A stretch of DNA of 64,000 bases from Algoriphagus marincola DSM 16067 (GTDB taxonomy: Bacteria > Bacteroidota > Bacteroidia > Cytophagales > Cyclobacteriaceae): contig NZ_AUBU01000001.1 in the NCBI RefSeq assembly GCF_000429405.1, forward strand, positions 319,321-383,320, in the 5' to 3' direction. Shown here in pieces: positions 54,569 to 63,653 of this stretch. The translations under genes were made by a program, and so were the position numbers. Every line of letters starts with the position of its first letter. The first letter of the stretch is position 1. The notes below the pieces were generated by a model, which was not told the origin of the DNA, ran no database searches, and worked only from the letters and a program-made list of their open reading frames with translations.

Positions 54569-55237
54569 TTATTGGGGAGTTTCTTCAGGGAAAAATTTTG
54601 CAAAAATTTCTCTCCAAATATCATATCCAGTCTTATTCATATGGAGTTGATCCTGTAGAAATATGTTAGACTTCGGATTCCCATTTTCATCAAGCATAGG
54701 GGTCCAAACATCTACAAAACCTACATTTTCTTTTTTTTCGGTGTAGGACTTCATAGCTTCATTCAGCGCCAAGTATTGTTCTTTTTTGTCCCATCTCGAA
54801 GGGCTTGGTTTTGCACTGATTAGATATATCTGGCAATTTGGATCCACAACTTGAATCCGCATTACGATCTGCTCGAGGTCAGACATGATTTCATCGATCG
54901 ATGTGCCATTGTTGATGTCATTGTCTCCCTCGTATATAAATACTCGTGCGGGTCGCAATTGTAAAACCAAAGGGTATAAATGCCTCTTCAGATCCGCTGC
55001 AGTAGATCCGCCAAACCCCGTATTGATGATTGGTTTTTGAGGGAAATCTTCCTGGAGGCTGACCCACATCCGTATCGAAGAGCTTCCAGTGAAAAGTGTG
55101 CTTCCCACCTGATAACCATCGCGTTTTAGTCTGTCGGCAATTAGTTTGACTTCCTTCTCAAAAGGAACAGTCTGAGATTGGACTTCTCCAATGAAAAAGC
55201 CGATCAATAGGAAAAGGGAGACTAGGGTCGTTTTCAT
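54569..55237 (-). CDS. Secreted SGNH/GDSL hydrolase
   Basis: 222 residues from ATG 55237, signal peptide MKTTLVSLFLLIGFFIGEVQSQ. SGNH catalytic elements: Ser in LFTGSSSIRMW, Gly in FGGSTAADL, Asn in YEGDNDINNGT, and Asp/His in DQLHMNKTGYDIW. Likely an esterase or acetylhydrolase acting on cell-wall or glycan acyl groups. An in-frame ATG at 55318 would add a non-signal extension and is not used because a strong promoter (55242-55272) lies immediately before 55237. Confidence 0.9.
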   Translation of the reverse strand: MKTTLVSLFLLIGFFIGEVQSQTVPFEKEVKLIADRLKRDGYQVGSTLFTGSSSIRMWVSLQEDFPQKPIINTGFGGSTAADLKRHLYPLVLQLRPARVFIYEGDNDINNGTSIDEIMSDLEQIVMRIQVVDPNCQIYLISAKPSPSRWDKKEQYLALNEAMKSYTEKKENVGFVDVWTPMLDENGNPKSNIFLQDQLHMNKTGYDIWREIFAKFFPEETPQ

Positions 55238-55241
55238 TTTC

Positions 55242-55272
55242 CAAACATAATTCAAAAAAGTCCTGATCCAAA
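55242..55272 (-). promoter_or_regulatory. SGNH hydrolase promoter, almost leaderless
   Basis: Minus strand TTTG (55272-55269), 19 bases, TATGTTTG (55249-55242): full consensus. The transcript start is expected within a few bases of the ATG at 55237, so the mRNA is nearly or fully leaderless. Confidence 0.65.
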
Positions 55273-55460
55273 ACCGATCATCCCCTGAACGTAATCGAAC
55301 AATTCGTTCACTTTTCAAGATTGTTCATTTCTATGCTTTTGACACCAAAATCAGGCTTTCTGCCCCCATTCTAGGTATTTCGGCCCAAAGACAATGAAGT
55401 GTATCTATTTTGCATGCATTTTGGCGTTAGGTAAAAGACAGATCACCAAATCCCTTTCTT

Positions 55461-56561
55461 ATGAATCAATTGACTAGATTTTTTTGGTTTTGCAGCGGAG
55501 CCAATTTTTCCACTTTAAAGCGAACTCCCACCGAGTCCAATAAGTATTTTGGTATTGGTGCGACTGTGTTTTTTACCGGAGTTCTGGCTGCTTTGGCCGC
55601 GGGCTATGCACTACACACGGTATTTCAAAGTCTTTTGCCTGCGGTCTTATTCGGGATGCTATGGGGTTTGATGATTTTCAATCTAGATCGATTTATCGTG
55701 TCAAGTATGCGTAAAAAAGAGCGTGCTTGGGCAGAATGGAAGCTGGCAATTCCAAGATTGGTTTTGGCCGTTTTATTGGCCTTGGTCATTTCTAAGCCTT
55801 TGGAGTTGAAAATGTTTGAGCGGGAAATCAATCGGAAATTGGATGAAAAGAAAACTGAATTCATCGCTCAATCCAAAGCTAATTTGGCTAAAGGTTTTCC
55901 TGAAATTCAGGAATTGGAATCTAGGATAGAGACGCTAAAAGCAGAGATTTCTGAGGCGGAGTCTTTTCGCGATCAACTACAGAAGGAATATGATGCAGAG
56001 CGATTCGGCGAAAAGACCTCAGGCACAAGTGGGATTGTAGGGCTTGGTACAAATGCCAAGAAAAAGGAACAGCAGCTGGATGCAGCGCAAATTGCTTTGA
56101 ATACGTTGCGAAGCAGAAACCAAGTTCGAATTGACACACTAGAGGCCCAGATTCGGGAGTTTATGGCTTTGCGTCAGGCAGAATTTGAAAAGCAGCAACC
56201 GGGTATCGACGGCTTTGATGGACTAGCCGCACGGATGGACGGGCTCTCAGCTTTGACAAGCGAAAGTTCGGCTATGGCTTTAGCCAACATTTTCATAATG
56301 CTGCTTTTCATCGCAATCGAGACGGCGCCTATTTTTGTCAAATTAATCTCACCCCGTGGGCCTTATGACGAACTTCTAGAACTTCATGAGGAAAAGGTTA
56401 AACTGTTTAAAGGAGAAAAATGGGTCATTGCTAAAGGTGAATCGGATGCTCGGGTAGGCTATTTTCAGGATACGCACTTCTATGTGACAGATTTGAAAAA
56501 AGAAAAAACCAACCGAAAAAACAGAGCTGAAACTGATCGTGAATTGGCAAATTGGGATTGA
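55461..56561 (+). CDS. DUF4407-domain membrane protein
   Basis: 366 residues. Four hydrophobic helices, two pairs: the N-terminal FTGVLAALAAGYALHTVF and LLPAVLFGMLWGLMIFNLD followed by one more (PRLVLAVLLALVISKP), then a long charged coiled coil (about 130-245: KAEISEAESFRDQLQKEYDAERF), and a C-terminal helix ALANIFIMLLFIAIETAPIFVKL. This is the DUF4407 architecture; function unknown. It stands alone upstream of the toxin-antitoxin pair, with an 80-base gap. Confidence 0.85.
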   Translation: MNQLTRFFWFCSGANFSTLKRTPTESNKYFGIGATVFFTGVLAALAAGYALHTVFQSLLPAVLFGMLWGLMIFNLDRFIVSSMRKKERAWAEWKLAIPRLVLAVLLALVISKPLELKMFEREINRKLDEKKTEFIAQSKANLAKGFPEIQELESRIETLKAEISEAESFRDQLQKEYDAERFGEKTSGTSGIVGLGTNAKKKEQQLDAAQIALNTLRSRNQVRIDTLEAQIREFMALRQAEFEKQQPGIDGFDGLAARMDGLSALTSESSAMALANIFIMLLFIAIETAPIFVKLISPRGPYDELLELHEEKVKLFKGEKWVIAKGESDARVGYFQDTHFYVTDLKKEKTNRKNRAETDRELANWD

Positions 56562-56641
56562 AAAAGCAAAGAAAATCAGATAGTTGCTTTGAAATACGTG
56601 TAAATATTTTTTTCTTTACGGCATAAAATGATATCTGAGCC

Positions 56642-56899
56642 ATGGATACTAAAATAACTTTGTCTTTTAATAAAGAGATCATAGACCGAGCCAAGGATTT
56701 TGCCGACCAAAATAATATCAGCCTTTCCAGACTGACGGAGTTTTTGTATGCGCAGATGACTTCCAAAAATTACCAATCTTTGGAGGAGCTTCCGATTGCT
56801 GATTGGGTGAATATGGTGTCTGAGGGTAAGGTAGAATACAAGCGCACGTCATCGAGTCGAAAGGCAATGAAAGATGAGTTTTTCGGAAGCAAAAAATGA
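56642..56899 (+). CDS. Antitoxin, DUF6364 / ribbon-helix-helix type
   Basis: 85 residues. N-terminal RHH-like KITLSFNKEIIDRAKDFADQNNISLSRLTEFL and an unfolded basic C-terminus that would wrap the toxin. It overlaps the following PIN gene by four bases (ATGA), the usual order antitoxin-toxin. It probably autoregulates its own operon; no promoter box was found by eye. Confidence 0.8.
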   Translation: MDTKITLSFNKEIIDRAKDFADQNNISLSRLTEFLYAQMTSKNYQSLEELPIADWVNMVSEGKVEYKRTSSSRKAMKDEFFGSKK

Positions 56900-57312
56900 A
56901 GGTTTTTCTAGATGCGAATGTTTTAGTATCTGTATTAAATAAGGAATATCCGCTTTTTCCGCATTCGGCGCGAATATTAAGTTTGGCTGATCAGTTGCGC
57001 TATCAACTTTACACCACACCTATTTGCTTGGCTATTTCTTTCTATTTTGCCGAGAAAAAAAGTGGTGCTGGCCTTGCTAAACGAAAAATGGAAGTCCTTT
57101 CTTCTAAGCTTCATATAGCTTCAGTCGATTCGATAGTGGTTTCTCGAGCAGTTTCTGATCCTAGTGTGGTGGATTTCGAGGATGGCTTGGAGTATTATTC
57201 GGCTTTGCAACATGAATGTCAAGCCATCATCACCGAGGACTCGGAAGGCTTTTATTTTTCTGAGATCCCCGTTTATGACTGTAAGAAATTCTTGGATGAA
57301 GTGGTATTTTAA
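56896..57312 (+). CDS. PIN-domain toxin (VapC-like)
   Basis: 138 residues. PIN acidic residues: Asp6 in FLDANVLVSVL, the Glu/Asp cluster VVDFEDGLEYYSAL and the late ITEDSEGF. PIN toxins are Mg-dependent RNases that cut tRNA or mRNA. The pairing with DUF6364 is seen in Bacteroidota. A terminator with its T-run follows directly. Confidence 0.85.
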   Translation: MKVFLDANVLVSVLNKEYPLFPHSARILSLADQLRYQLYTTPICLAISFYFAEKKSGAGLAKRKMEVLSSKLHIASVDSIVVSRAVSDPSVVDFEDGLEYYSALQHECQAIITEDSEGFYFSEIPVYDCKKFLDEVVF

Positions 57313-57338
57313 ACCTACTTCTGGTTTAAATTTTTTTT
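57308..57338 (+). terminator. Terminator of the toxin-antitoxin pair
   Basis: TTTAAACC (57308-57315, overlapping the toxin stop) pairs with GGTTTAAA (57323-57330), followed by eight T residues; it overlaps the stop codon of the convergent DUF5995 gene. Confidence 0.8.
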
Positions 57339-58090
57339 AGCGTTTCAGCTGCCACCTGATCTAACTGATCCATCGTTTTACTTACCGACTTCCACTCAGC
57401 GAATCCCACGATTTTGATGAGAAATCCTAGGAATTTTCCCGGATTGATCAGCTTTCTTGCGAGAGTAGAAATGTTTTTATCTCGGTCCTGAATCTGAAAG
57501 TCTTTATTTGGATCAATGTGATATTCTCCAGCATACTTCCAAGCACCGTCTCTGGCAATTTGAATCGAAAAATTAAGAAGCATCTCATCCCTGCCTTTTG
57601 CCAAGGGGATTAACCAACCAAAAATTGGAGAAATCTTACTGATATTAGCTTTCACATCGTCGACTAGCTCTGAAAGGATGAAATTAATTTGGTCAAAATC
57701 ACTTTTGATCGCTTGAAGCTCTTTCCCTTTCATAGTTTCAGAGGCAGCAATCCCAAGGTCCAAATTGATGTGGGCATTGATCCCCAAGAGTAAATGTTGC
57801 AATACGAGATGCTTGGTGTTTTTGCTAGCCTCAAAAGCCAATCTCCAGCTTTCAGTGATTGCTTGACTTTGCACCCAGCCTTCATACGCATCAATAAATC
57901 GCTTGGCAAAAAGCACATCTAGGATCTCCATTCGAGGATTATCTTCGAATTCTCCTGCTAGAATTCCATCTCTGACCCTTCGTGTGACTTGCCTGTAAAG
58001 AATCGCAAAATATCCTATCCGGCTTTGCTTGGAACGGCATTCAGAAATGATTTGATCCAATTTTTCAAGAACCTCTTCGATTTTTGTCAT
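57326..58090 (-). CDS. DUF5995-family protein
   Basis: 254 residues, mainly helical and cytoplasmic. The block VLQHLLLGINAHINLDLGIAASETM is the DUF5995 signature with His residues that could bind metal. Function unknown. Third gene of the dipeptidase-VIT1-DUF5995 run, four bases after its neighbour, suggesting linked expression. Confidence 0.85.
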   Translation of the reverse strand: MTKIEEVLEKLDQIISECRSKQSRIGYFAILYRQVTRRVRDGILAGEFEDNPRMEILDVLFAKRFIDAYEGWVQSQAITESWRLAFEASKNTKHLVLQHLLLGINAHINLDLGIAASETMKGKELQAIKSDFDQINFILSELVDDVKANISKISPIFGWLIPLAKGRDEMLLNFSIQIARDGAWKYAGEYHIDPNKDFQIQDRDKNISTLARKLINPGKFLGFLIKIVGFAEWKSVSKTMDQLDQVAAETLKKI

Positions 58091-58094
58091 TTAC

Positions 58095-58820
58095 CTATTT
58101 GATAAAAAATCCTTCTAATAAATCACCCACATAAAAGGCAACCATTGCGGCCAACAAACCTAGTGCTAGTGTTTCGAAAATACTTCTTCCAACTGCCGTC
58201 TGATTAACCCAGCTTTTCATCCAGCCTATGATCATAAAAGCAACACCGGTAAGAATGCTGGTGTATAAAAATAGATGTTTTTCGATGGGGCTAAAGAAAT
58301 CAATCAAATATACCAATAGGGGGATAAAGCCGACAAGGATAAACGAAATCAAGGTGGCTAGTCCGATCTTAAAAGGACTTTTGTTCTCTTCCATCATTTC
58401 GAGCTCATCCTTCATCATCTCGGCTACCCAAAGAACCTTGTCCGAGCAGATTTGATCCACTACTTTTTCTAATAGCTCACCTTTGAAACCTTTTGCCTCG
58501 TAGATTTCGCGGATTTCTTCCCGTTCCTTTTCAGGTATATTTTCTACCTCCCAGTATTCGATTTTCTCATGCTTTTTGAAATTTTCCCGGTCGGTTTTGG
58601 CAGAAAGATAAGCCCCTACAGACATAGAGAAACCATCAGCAAGAAGATTTGCAAAGCCAAGAATAATGATGATTCCTGTATCTAGATTGGCTCCAAAGCC
58701 TCCTGCTACTACTGCAAAAGTGGTAACTGCTCCGTCTATACCTCCGTAGACAAACTCTCGCATGTATTCCTGAAGTTTGCCAAAGCGTTCGGATTCCTGA
58801 TGTAATACTTTCTCGTTCAT
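58095..58820 (-). CDS. VIT1/CCC1-family transporter
   Basis: 241 residues with five hydrophobic helices. The first helix region MREFVYGGIDGAVTTFAVVAGGFGANL is the family signature; the middle cytoplasmic part has acidic/helical segments (EEIREIYEAKGF, MMKDELEMMEENKSP) that in VIT1 proteins bind metal ions. Likely exports or stores Fe2+ or Mn2+. In an operon with a membrane dipeptidase. Confidence 0.9.
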   Translation of the reverse strand: MNEKVLHQESERFGKLQEYMREFVYGGIDGAVTTFAVVAGGFGANLDTGIIIILGFANLLADGFSMSVGAYLSAKTDRENFKKHEKIEYWEVENIPEKEREEIREIYEAKGFKGELLEKVVDQICSDKVLWVAEMMKDELEMMEENKSPFKIGLATLISFILVGFIPLLVYLIDFFSPIEKHLFLYTSILTGVAFMIIGWMKSWVNQTAVGRSIFETLALGLLAAMVAFYVGDLLEGFFIK

Positions 58821-58822
58821 GA

Positions 58823-59986
58823 TTAGCGGAGATTTTTTAAGAAAAACTGCTTCACATTCTCACCCATTACAGCACGTATTTCAGATTCGGAAAATCCTGC
58901 TTCCAGAAGTCCTTCCACGATCAGCGGCAATCCTGTAATATCAAATGGAACAGCAACCGAGCCATCGTAATCAGAACCTAAGGCCACATACTCAATTCCT
59001 ACCAAATCACGCACGTGTTTGATAGAAGCGATAATGTTGGGGATCTCCGGAGTGCCGACTGCCATATCAAAAAAAGCAATCCCAATGATTCCTCCATTTT
59101 TAGCGATTTTTTGAATTTGCTCATCGCTAAGGTTTCGCTGGGAGTCCAATACGCCCCTGACCCCCGTGTGGGAAACAATCACTGGTTGATTACTTAGGTT
59201 GAGCACATCTTCGACAATGGCCGGAGAAGCATGAGCAAGATCAATGAAAATACCCAATTCGTTCATTCGACTTACTGCAGCTTTTCCAAATTCTGAAAGC
59301 CCTTCTCCGCTTTCTCCATGGGCCGAGCCCCCCAATTCATTGTCAAAAAAGTGAGTAGGTCCAATCATCCGGATTCCTGCTTCAAACACGGCATCAATAT
59401 TTTCAAGCTCTCCCTCCAAGGCATGTCCGCCTTCGATTCCGAGCATGCCACCAATAGCTTTTGGATTGGATTCACGCATTTGTAGAAGTTTCTCAAAGTC
59501 AGCTTTTGTCTTAATCAGGATAGCATTTTCACCTTCTTTGGAAATAAACCCATCCAAGGCCTGCGCCTGGGAAAGGGAGCGATTGATCAGACTAAACCAG
59601 TTCGACGGGCTTTCACCTTTTGCAATGGTAAGCGGGGTGATATTGTCAAAAGCGTCGGCACTATTTTCCTGCATATTTTGCCCGGCCGGAGATTTAGATA
59701 CGATTGTAAACATCTCAAAAGCCACATTTCCTTCTCGCATTCGAGGGAAGTCTACATGACCTCGATCTCCTCGCTTGGTCAAGTCTCTTCCCCAAAGCAA
59801 TGCATCACAATGAAGATCAGCAATAAAATCCAGTCGATCATAAAGCTCTTGAGCTTCTGATGAGACGACATAAGGACCAGGTATTTTTACTGGATTTCTT
59901 TGAGCCTCGATATAGGAAGGCACGGTGTTGATCCCTATGAGATAGATCAAAAATAGGGATAAAAGGAAAATCAGAATTCTCTTCAT
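58823..59986 (-). CDS. Membrane dipeptidase, M19 family
   Basis: 387 residues. N-terminal signal/anchor IFLLSLFLIYLIGIN. M19 zinc-binding elements: DFIADLHCDALLWGRD (HxD), GIEGGHALEGEL (bridging Glu), PVIVSHTGVRG (His) and ALGSDYDGSV (Asp). It would cleave dipeptides, including D-amino-acid containing ones, outside the cytoplasm. First gene of a three-gene operon with VIT1 and DUF5995. Confidence 0.92.
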   Translation of the reverse strand: MKRILIFLLSLFLIYLIGINTVPSYIEAQRNPVKIPGPYVVSSEAQELYDRLDFIADLHCDALLWGRDLTKRGDRGHVDFPRMREGNVAFEMFTIVSKSPAGQNMQENSADAFDNITPLTIAKGESPSNWFSLINRSLSQAQALDGFISKEGENAILIKTKADFEKLLQMRESNPKAIGGMLGIEGGHALEGELENIDAVFEAGIRMIGPTHFFDNELGGSAHGESGEGLSEFGKAAVSRMNELGIFIDLAHASPAIVEDVLNLSNQPVIVSHTGVRGVLDSQRNLSDEQIQKIAKNGGIIGIAFFDMAVGTPEIPNIIASIKHVRDLVGIEYVALGSDYDGSVAVPFDITGLPLIVEGLLEAGFSESEIRAVMGENVKQFFLKNLR

Positions 59987-60166
59987 AAGCCGGGTAAATT
60001 CTGATTAAGATAGTAAAAGAATGAGTATTTAGAAATGAGGCTGCTAAGCAAAGTGTTCTTTCCAAATGGATGGAATCAGGAAATTTAGAAAAAAGAGCTT
60101 TGTTCGAGTATCTGCGAGAATCGTATTTCATGGAGAGCCTTAAAGGTCTGAAACCATGCAGGCTTA

Positions 60167-60568
60167 TCAAGCCTCCTGTTCCAAATACTCTTCTCCAGTT
60201 AGGATAGGTTCCAGGTTTTCAAGCTCTTCCATGGTGAATATCCTGGACCGAATGATGAATCGGATTCCCATGGGAATTTCGATCGAGAAACTACTGCCTC
60301 GACCTGGAGTAATGTCTAAAGTTAATTGGGTGTGTTTCCAGTACTCAAACTGATCGGCTGACATAAAAAAGTCACATCCATAGACTTTCCCCATCCAAAC
60401 ATCTTGAGAACCTACCTTAAAGTCTCCCTTTTCGAAGCACATGGGAGAAGAGCCATCACAGCAACCTCCGCTTTGGTGGAACATCAATTCATTGCCAAAT
60501 CGCTTTCGTAAGGTATCGATGGTTTCTTTCGCCGAATCAGTGATCAAGATTCTTTTGGTTTGAGGCAT
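60167..60568 (-). CDS. DUF779-domain protein
   Basis: 133 residues, cytoplasmic. Cys-rich block HQSGGCCDGSSPMCFEKGDF (key CC, C) and another Cys in VYGCDFFM; ITPGRGSSFSIEIPMGIRF is further conserved. Such genes are commonly found next to aldehyde dehydrogenases; the protein may bind a metal or act as a partner of the enzyme. It lies 79 bases after the aldehyde dehydrogenase gene on the same strand, but a strong terminator lies between. Confidence 0.9.
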   Translation of the reverse strand: MPQTKRILITDSAKETIDTLRKRFGNELMFHQSGGCCDGSSPMCFEKGDFKVGSQDVWMGKVYGCDFFMSADQFEYWKHTQLTLDITPGRGSSFSIEIPMGIRFIIRSRIFTMEELENLEPILTGEEYLEQEA

Positions 60569-60591
60569 GGTTTTTTGGGTTTAGGTTAAAA

Positions 60592-60626
60592 GCAAATAAA
60601 GGCGGGGAAAAGTTCTCCCCGCCTTT
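60592..60626 (-). terminator. Terminator between aldehyde dehydrogenase and DUF779
   Basis: Ten-base GC-rich stem AAAGGCGGGG / CCCCGCCTTT (60598-60607 / 60617-60626), followed by TTATTT on the minus strand. DUF779 expression would need read-through or another promoter. Confidence 0.85.
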
Positions 60627-60647
60627 GAATCATAGAAATCGTTAATT

Positions 60648-62174
60648 CTAGAAGAATCCTAATTTCTGCTTGCTGTAGGAGATTAACATGTTTTTGGTCT
60701 GGCGATAATGATTGAGCATCATCGCATGGTTTTCACGTCCAAATCCTGATTTTTTATACCCTCCAAACGGCGCATGCGCTGGATAGGCGTGGTAGCAATT
60801 GACCCAAACTCGTCCGGCCTTGATGGCACGAGGTACTTGATAAAGCTCATGAGCATCTCTAGACCAAAGGCCGGCACCTAGTCCGTACATGGTGTCATTG
60901 GCGATTTCAATTGCCTCTTCGGTAGTTTTGAACGTAGTCACACAAGTGACCGGTCCAAATATTTCCTCTTGGAAGACACGCATCTTGTTGTGTCCCTTAA
61001 GGATAGTTGGTTGAATGTAATAGCCAGTTTCCAAACCGGAATTCAATCCTGCTTTGGCCCCTCCAGTGAGGACTGATGCTCCTTCTTGTTTCCCGATTTC
61101 GATATAAGAAAGAATCTTTTCATACTGATCGTTGGAGGCCTGAGCACCCATCATGGTGTCTTCGGCCAAAGGATGTCCCATTTTGATAGCCTTGGTACGA
61201 GCAATGACTCGCTCCATGAATACGTCATAGATGTCTTCATGAACCAAAATTCGAGAAGGGCAGGTACAAACTTCACCTTGGTTGAGCGCAAACATCACAG
61301 CACCTTCCACACACTTGTCAAAGAAATCATCATCGGCATCGGCGATTGACTTCATGAAGATATTTGGAGATTTTCCTCCCAGTTCCATGGTGACTGGAAT
61401 CAAGTTTTCAGAAGCATATTGCATGATCAGTCTACCCGTGGTGGTCTCTCCGGTGAAGGCTACTTTAGCTACTCTTGGAGAGGTCGCTAAAGGCTTTCCA
61501 GCTTCCGGTCCAAACCCAGAAACTACGTTTAGTACACCTGCAGGTAAAATGTCTCCTATCAATTCCATCAATACCATGATGCTTGTTGGGGTTTGCTCAG
61601 CTGGCTTTACCACAGTGCAACAGCCTGCAGCTAGTGCCGGTGCGATTTTCCAGGTAGCCATCAGAAGCGGGAAGTTCCATGGAATGATTTGTCCTACTAC
61701 GCCAAGTGGCTCATGGAGGGCGATGCTTACAGTATGTTCATCATGTTCTGAGATAGTGCTTTCATCAGCACGGATGACACCGGCAAAATATCTGAAGTGA
61801 TCCACACAAAGTGGAAGATCGGCAGCTCTTGTTTCTCGTAGTGCCTTACCATTGTCCATGGTTTCGATTCTTGCTAGCATTTCGAGATTTTCCTCGATGA
61901 CGTCAGCGATCTTGTTCAGGATTCTTGATCGCTCAGTAGGAGAGGTTTTGGACCAAGAGGGAAATGCTGCGTGCGCTGCATCGAGAGCCATGTCTATATC
62001 CTGCTTATTTCCTCGGGCTGCTTTTGCAATTGGCTTTCCATCTATAGGAGAAATATTGTCGAAATATTCTCCTGAGCTCGGGGCTACCCACTTGCCTCCT
62101 ATGAAGTGGTCGTATTTTTCTTTCAGTTGAGGTCTTTCTACAGGCTGAGCCTGTGATAATGTCAGATTTTCCAT
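60648..62174 (-). CDS. NAD-dependent aldehyde dehydrogenase
   Basis: 508 residues. Catalytic Glu264 in [11 protein letters not shown], nucleophile Cys303 ([11 protein letters not shown]; the motif shows a second Cys two residues on), [21 protein letters not shown] for NAD binding, and [12 protein letters not shown] at the C-terminus. It resembles the ExaC/AcoD acetaldehyde dehydrogenase group. The pairing with DUF779 and a divergent AraC regulator fits an inducible alcohol/aldehyde oxidation system. The exact aldehyde is not known. Confidence 0.93.
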   Translation of the reverse strand: MENLTLSQAQPVERPQLKEKYDHFIGGKWVAPSSGEYFDNISPIDGKPIAKAARGNKQDIDMALDAAHAAFPSWSKTSPTERSRILNKIADVIEENLEMLARIETMDNGKALRETRAADLPLCVDHFRYFAGVIRADESTISEHDEHTVSIALHEPLGVVGQIIPWNFPLLMATWKIAPALAAGCCTVVKPAEQTPTSIMVLMELIGDILPAGVLNVVSGFGPEAGKPLATSPRVAKVAFTGETTTGRLIMQYASENLIPVTMELGGKSPNIFMKSIADADDDFFDKCVEGAVMFALNQGEVCTCPSRILVHEDIYDVFMERVIARTKAIKMGHPLAEDTMMGAQASNDQYEKILSYIEIGKQEGASVLTGGAKAGLNSGLETGYYIQPTILKGHNKMRVFQEEIFGPVTCVTTFKTTEEAIEIANDTMYGLGAGLWSRDAHELYQVPRAIKAGRVWVNCYHAYPAHAPFGGYKKSGFGRENHAMMLNHYRQTKNMLISYSKQKLGFF

Positions 62175-62350
62175 TTGTTAAAAGGTTATTTTTGGTTTAT
62201 TCTCAAAATTCTTATTTATTCAAAATAAAAAATTGCACAGAATGATCACATCATGCACTTATATTGATATTTTGAAATAAAAAAGAAATTTCATTTGTCA
62301 TTATATGTTAATATTTTTTTTTAATTTATTGATTATTAGAAAATTACCGA

Positions 62351-63268
62351 ATGTCCCAAAATAACTTCATTGCCGGTGTCCCTTGGAGAAATCCAAGAGA
62401 TCTTAAGACTCTGGTTGAAAATCGAACTACCTATACACTCGACAGTTGCGAGCTAAATATTTTTGAAACGCATCAGGAAGCTTCCGATGTCAATCTTGTT
62501 TTTGGGGATTTGGTCTTGACTACCATGCTGAAAGGCAAGAAGGTTATGCATTTATTTGACCGGCCTCGATTTGATTATTTGCCAGGGGAGTCTGTGATAG
62601 TTCCTCCCAATGAAGTGATGAAGATTGATTTTCCTGAAGCACAATGGGATAATCCCACTCAGTGTATTGCTTTATCAATTTCCAAGGAGATGATAGAAAA
62701 CACCTTCAATATGCTGAATGAGCGCTTGCCGGATAAGGTGTTGTCTCAAGAATGGGGCTTGGACCTGAGTTATTTCCATTTGATTAATACACAAGATCTC
62801 TCTGAAATAATCAATCGTTTCATCAAAATTGGAGTAAAAGAGCGATCGAAAGAAAAGGATTTAATCGCCTCCCTTGCACTCAAAGAGCTTTTGATTCGAT
62901 TAAATCAAACGCAAGCCCGTGAAATGCTTCAAAAGACTTACAAGGAGCTTTCATCTGGAAACAGGCTAGCACATGTCGTGGATTTTATCAAAAAAAATAT
63001 TAGAGAGAATCTCACGCTGGAGCAATTGGCTTCCCAAGCCTGTATGAGTAAAGCACATTTTGTACGGACCTTTAAGCAAGAACTTGGACAGACCCCCGTG
63101 GAATTCATCCTTTCTGAAAGGCTCAAGCTAGCACGATACTATTTGCAGATTGGGGGATTTCAGGTGAAAGAAGTAGCAGTCATGTCTGGATTCAATTCTA
63201 TCGGGTATTTCATTCGAGCGTTTAAGCAAGAATACGGTACCACTCCGAAATCTTTTCAAAAACAGTGA
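62351..63268 (+). CDS. AraC-family transcriptional regulator
   Basis: 305 residues. N-terminal cupin-like ligand domain (about 40-170) and C-terminal AraC double HTH: NLTLEQLASQACMSKAHFVRTFKQELGQTPVEFILSERLKLARYYL (in part) and VKEVAVMSGFNSIGYFIRAFKQEYGTTPKSF. It is divergent from the aldehyde dehydrogenase across a 176-base AT-rich gap, its probable target. Probable activator of that operon. Confidence 0.92.
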   Translation: MSQNNFIAGVPWRNPRDLKTLVENRTTYTLDSCELNIFETHQEASDVNLVFGDLVLTTMLKGKKVMHLFDRPRFDYLPGESVIVPPNEVMKIDFPEAQWDNPTQCIALSISKEMIENTFNMLNERLPDKVLSQEWGLDLSYFHLINTQDLSEIINRFIKIGVKERSKEKDLIASLALKELLIRLNQTQAREMLQKTYKELSSGNRLAHVVDFIKKNIRENLTLEQLASQACMSKAHFVRTFKQELGQTPVEFILSERLKLARYYLQIGGFQVKEVAVMSGFNSIGYFIRAFKQEYGTTPKSFQKQ

Positions 63269-63402
63269 TTATATTTTCTCCTGTATTTGGTTATTTGTCA
63301 GCAATTTTTGTATGTTTAAGAAATTTTGGTGATTCAAAATTTAGTCTTATTGCCCAATCGCCGAAGTTTATTTGGTTTTACTTAATCAACAATAGACCCA
63401 TG

Positions 63403-63437
63403 AAAGAAGCCTGTTTTTAGAAACAGGCTTTCTTTTT
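63403..63437 (+). terminator. Terminator of the AraC regulator gene
   Basis: GAAAGAAGCCTGTTT / AAACAGGCTTTCTTT stem-loop with trailing T-run. Confidence 0.8.
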
Positions 63438-63589
63438 TACTGAATATTGTATTTTATTTTGTTTGATTTATAAATACTGGTTTAAAATTCTACTCATTTT
63501 TTAAAATATTTTGCAGAAATAATAAATATAGGTGTATAAATACATCATGAATATTATTTTAATTTCTGAAGCTATTAATTCCCAAAACC
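63438..63589. other. AT-rich intergenic stretch
   Basis: About 150 bases between two facing terminators, very AT-rich. I see no gene, promoter or repeat here. A 31-codon frame starting near 63547 runs into the next terminator and is probably not translated. Confidence 0.4.
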
Positions 63590-63620
63590 AAAAAAACCTC
63601 TCCGAAAGCTCAGAGAGGTT
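63590..63620 (-). terminator. Terminator of the peroxiredoxin gene
   Basis: AACCTCTC (63595-63602) pairs with GAGAGGTT (63613-63620), followed on the minus strand by T residues, about 34 bases after the stop. Confidence 0.8.
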
Positions 63621-63653
63621 TTATCATCAATTAACCCTTTAATCCAAAAAATC

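Noticed and set aside
55238-55318. ATG 55318 as the start of the SGNH hydrolase
   Set aside because: It would place a full promoter inside the coding region and mask a perfect signal peptide at 55237.
63402-63422. Six-codon frame starting at the AraC terminator (MKEACF)
   Set aside because: It is only the 5' arm of the terminator hairpin.
63547-63642. 31-codon frame starting ATGAATATTATT
   Set aside because: Runs through the peroxiredoxin terminator; composition is AT-driven.
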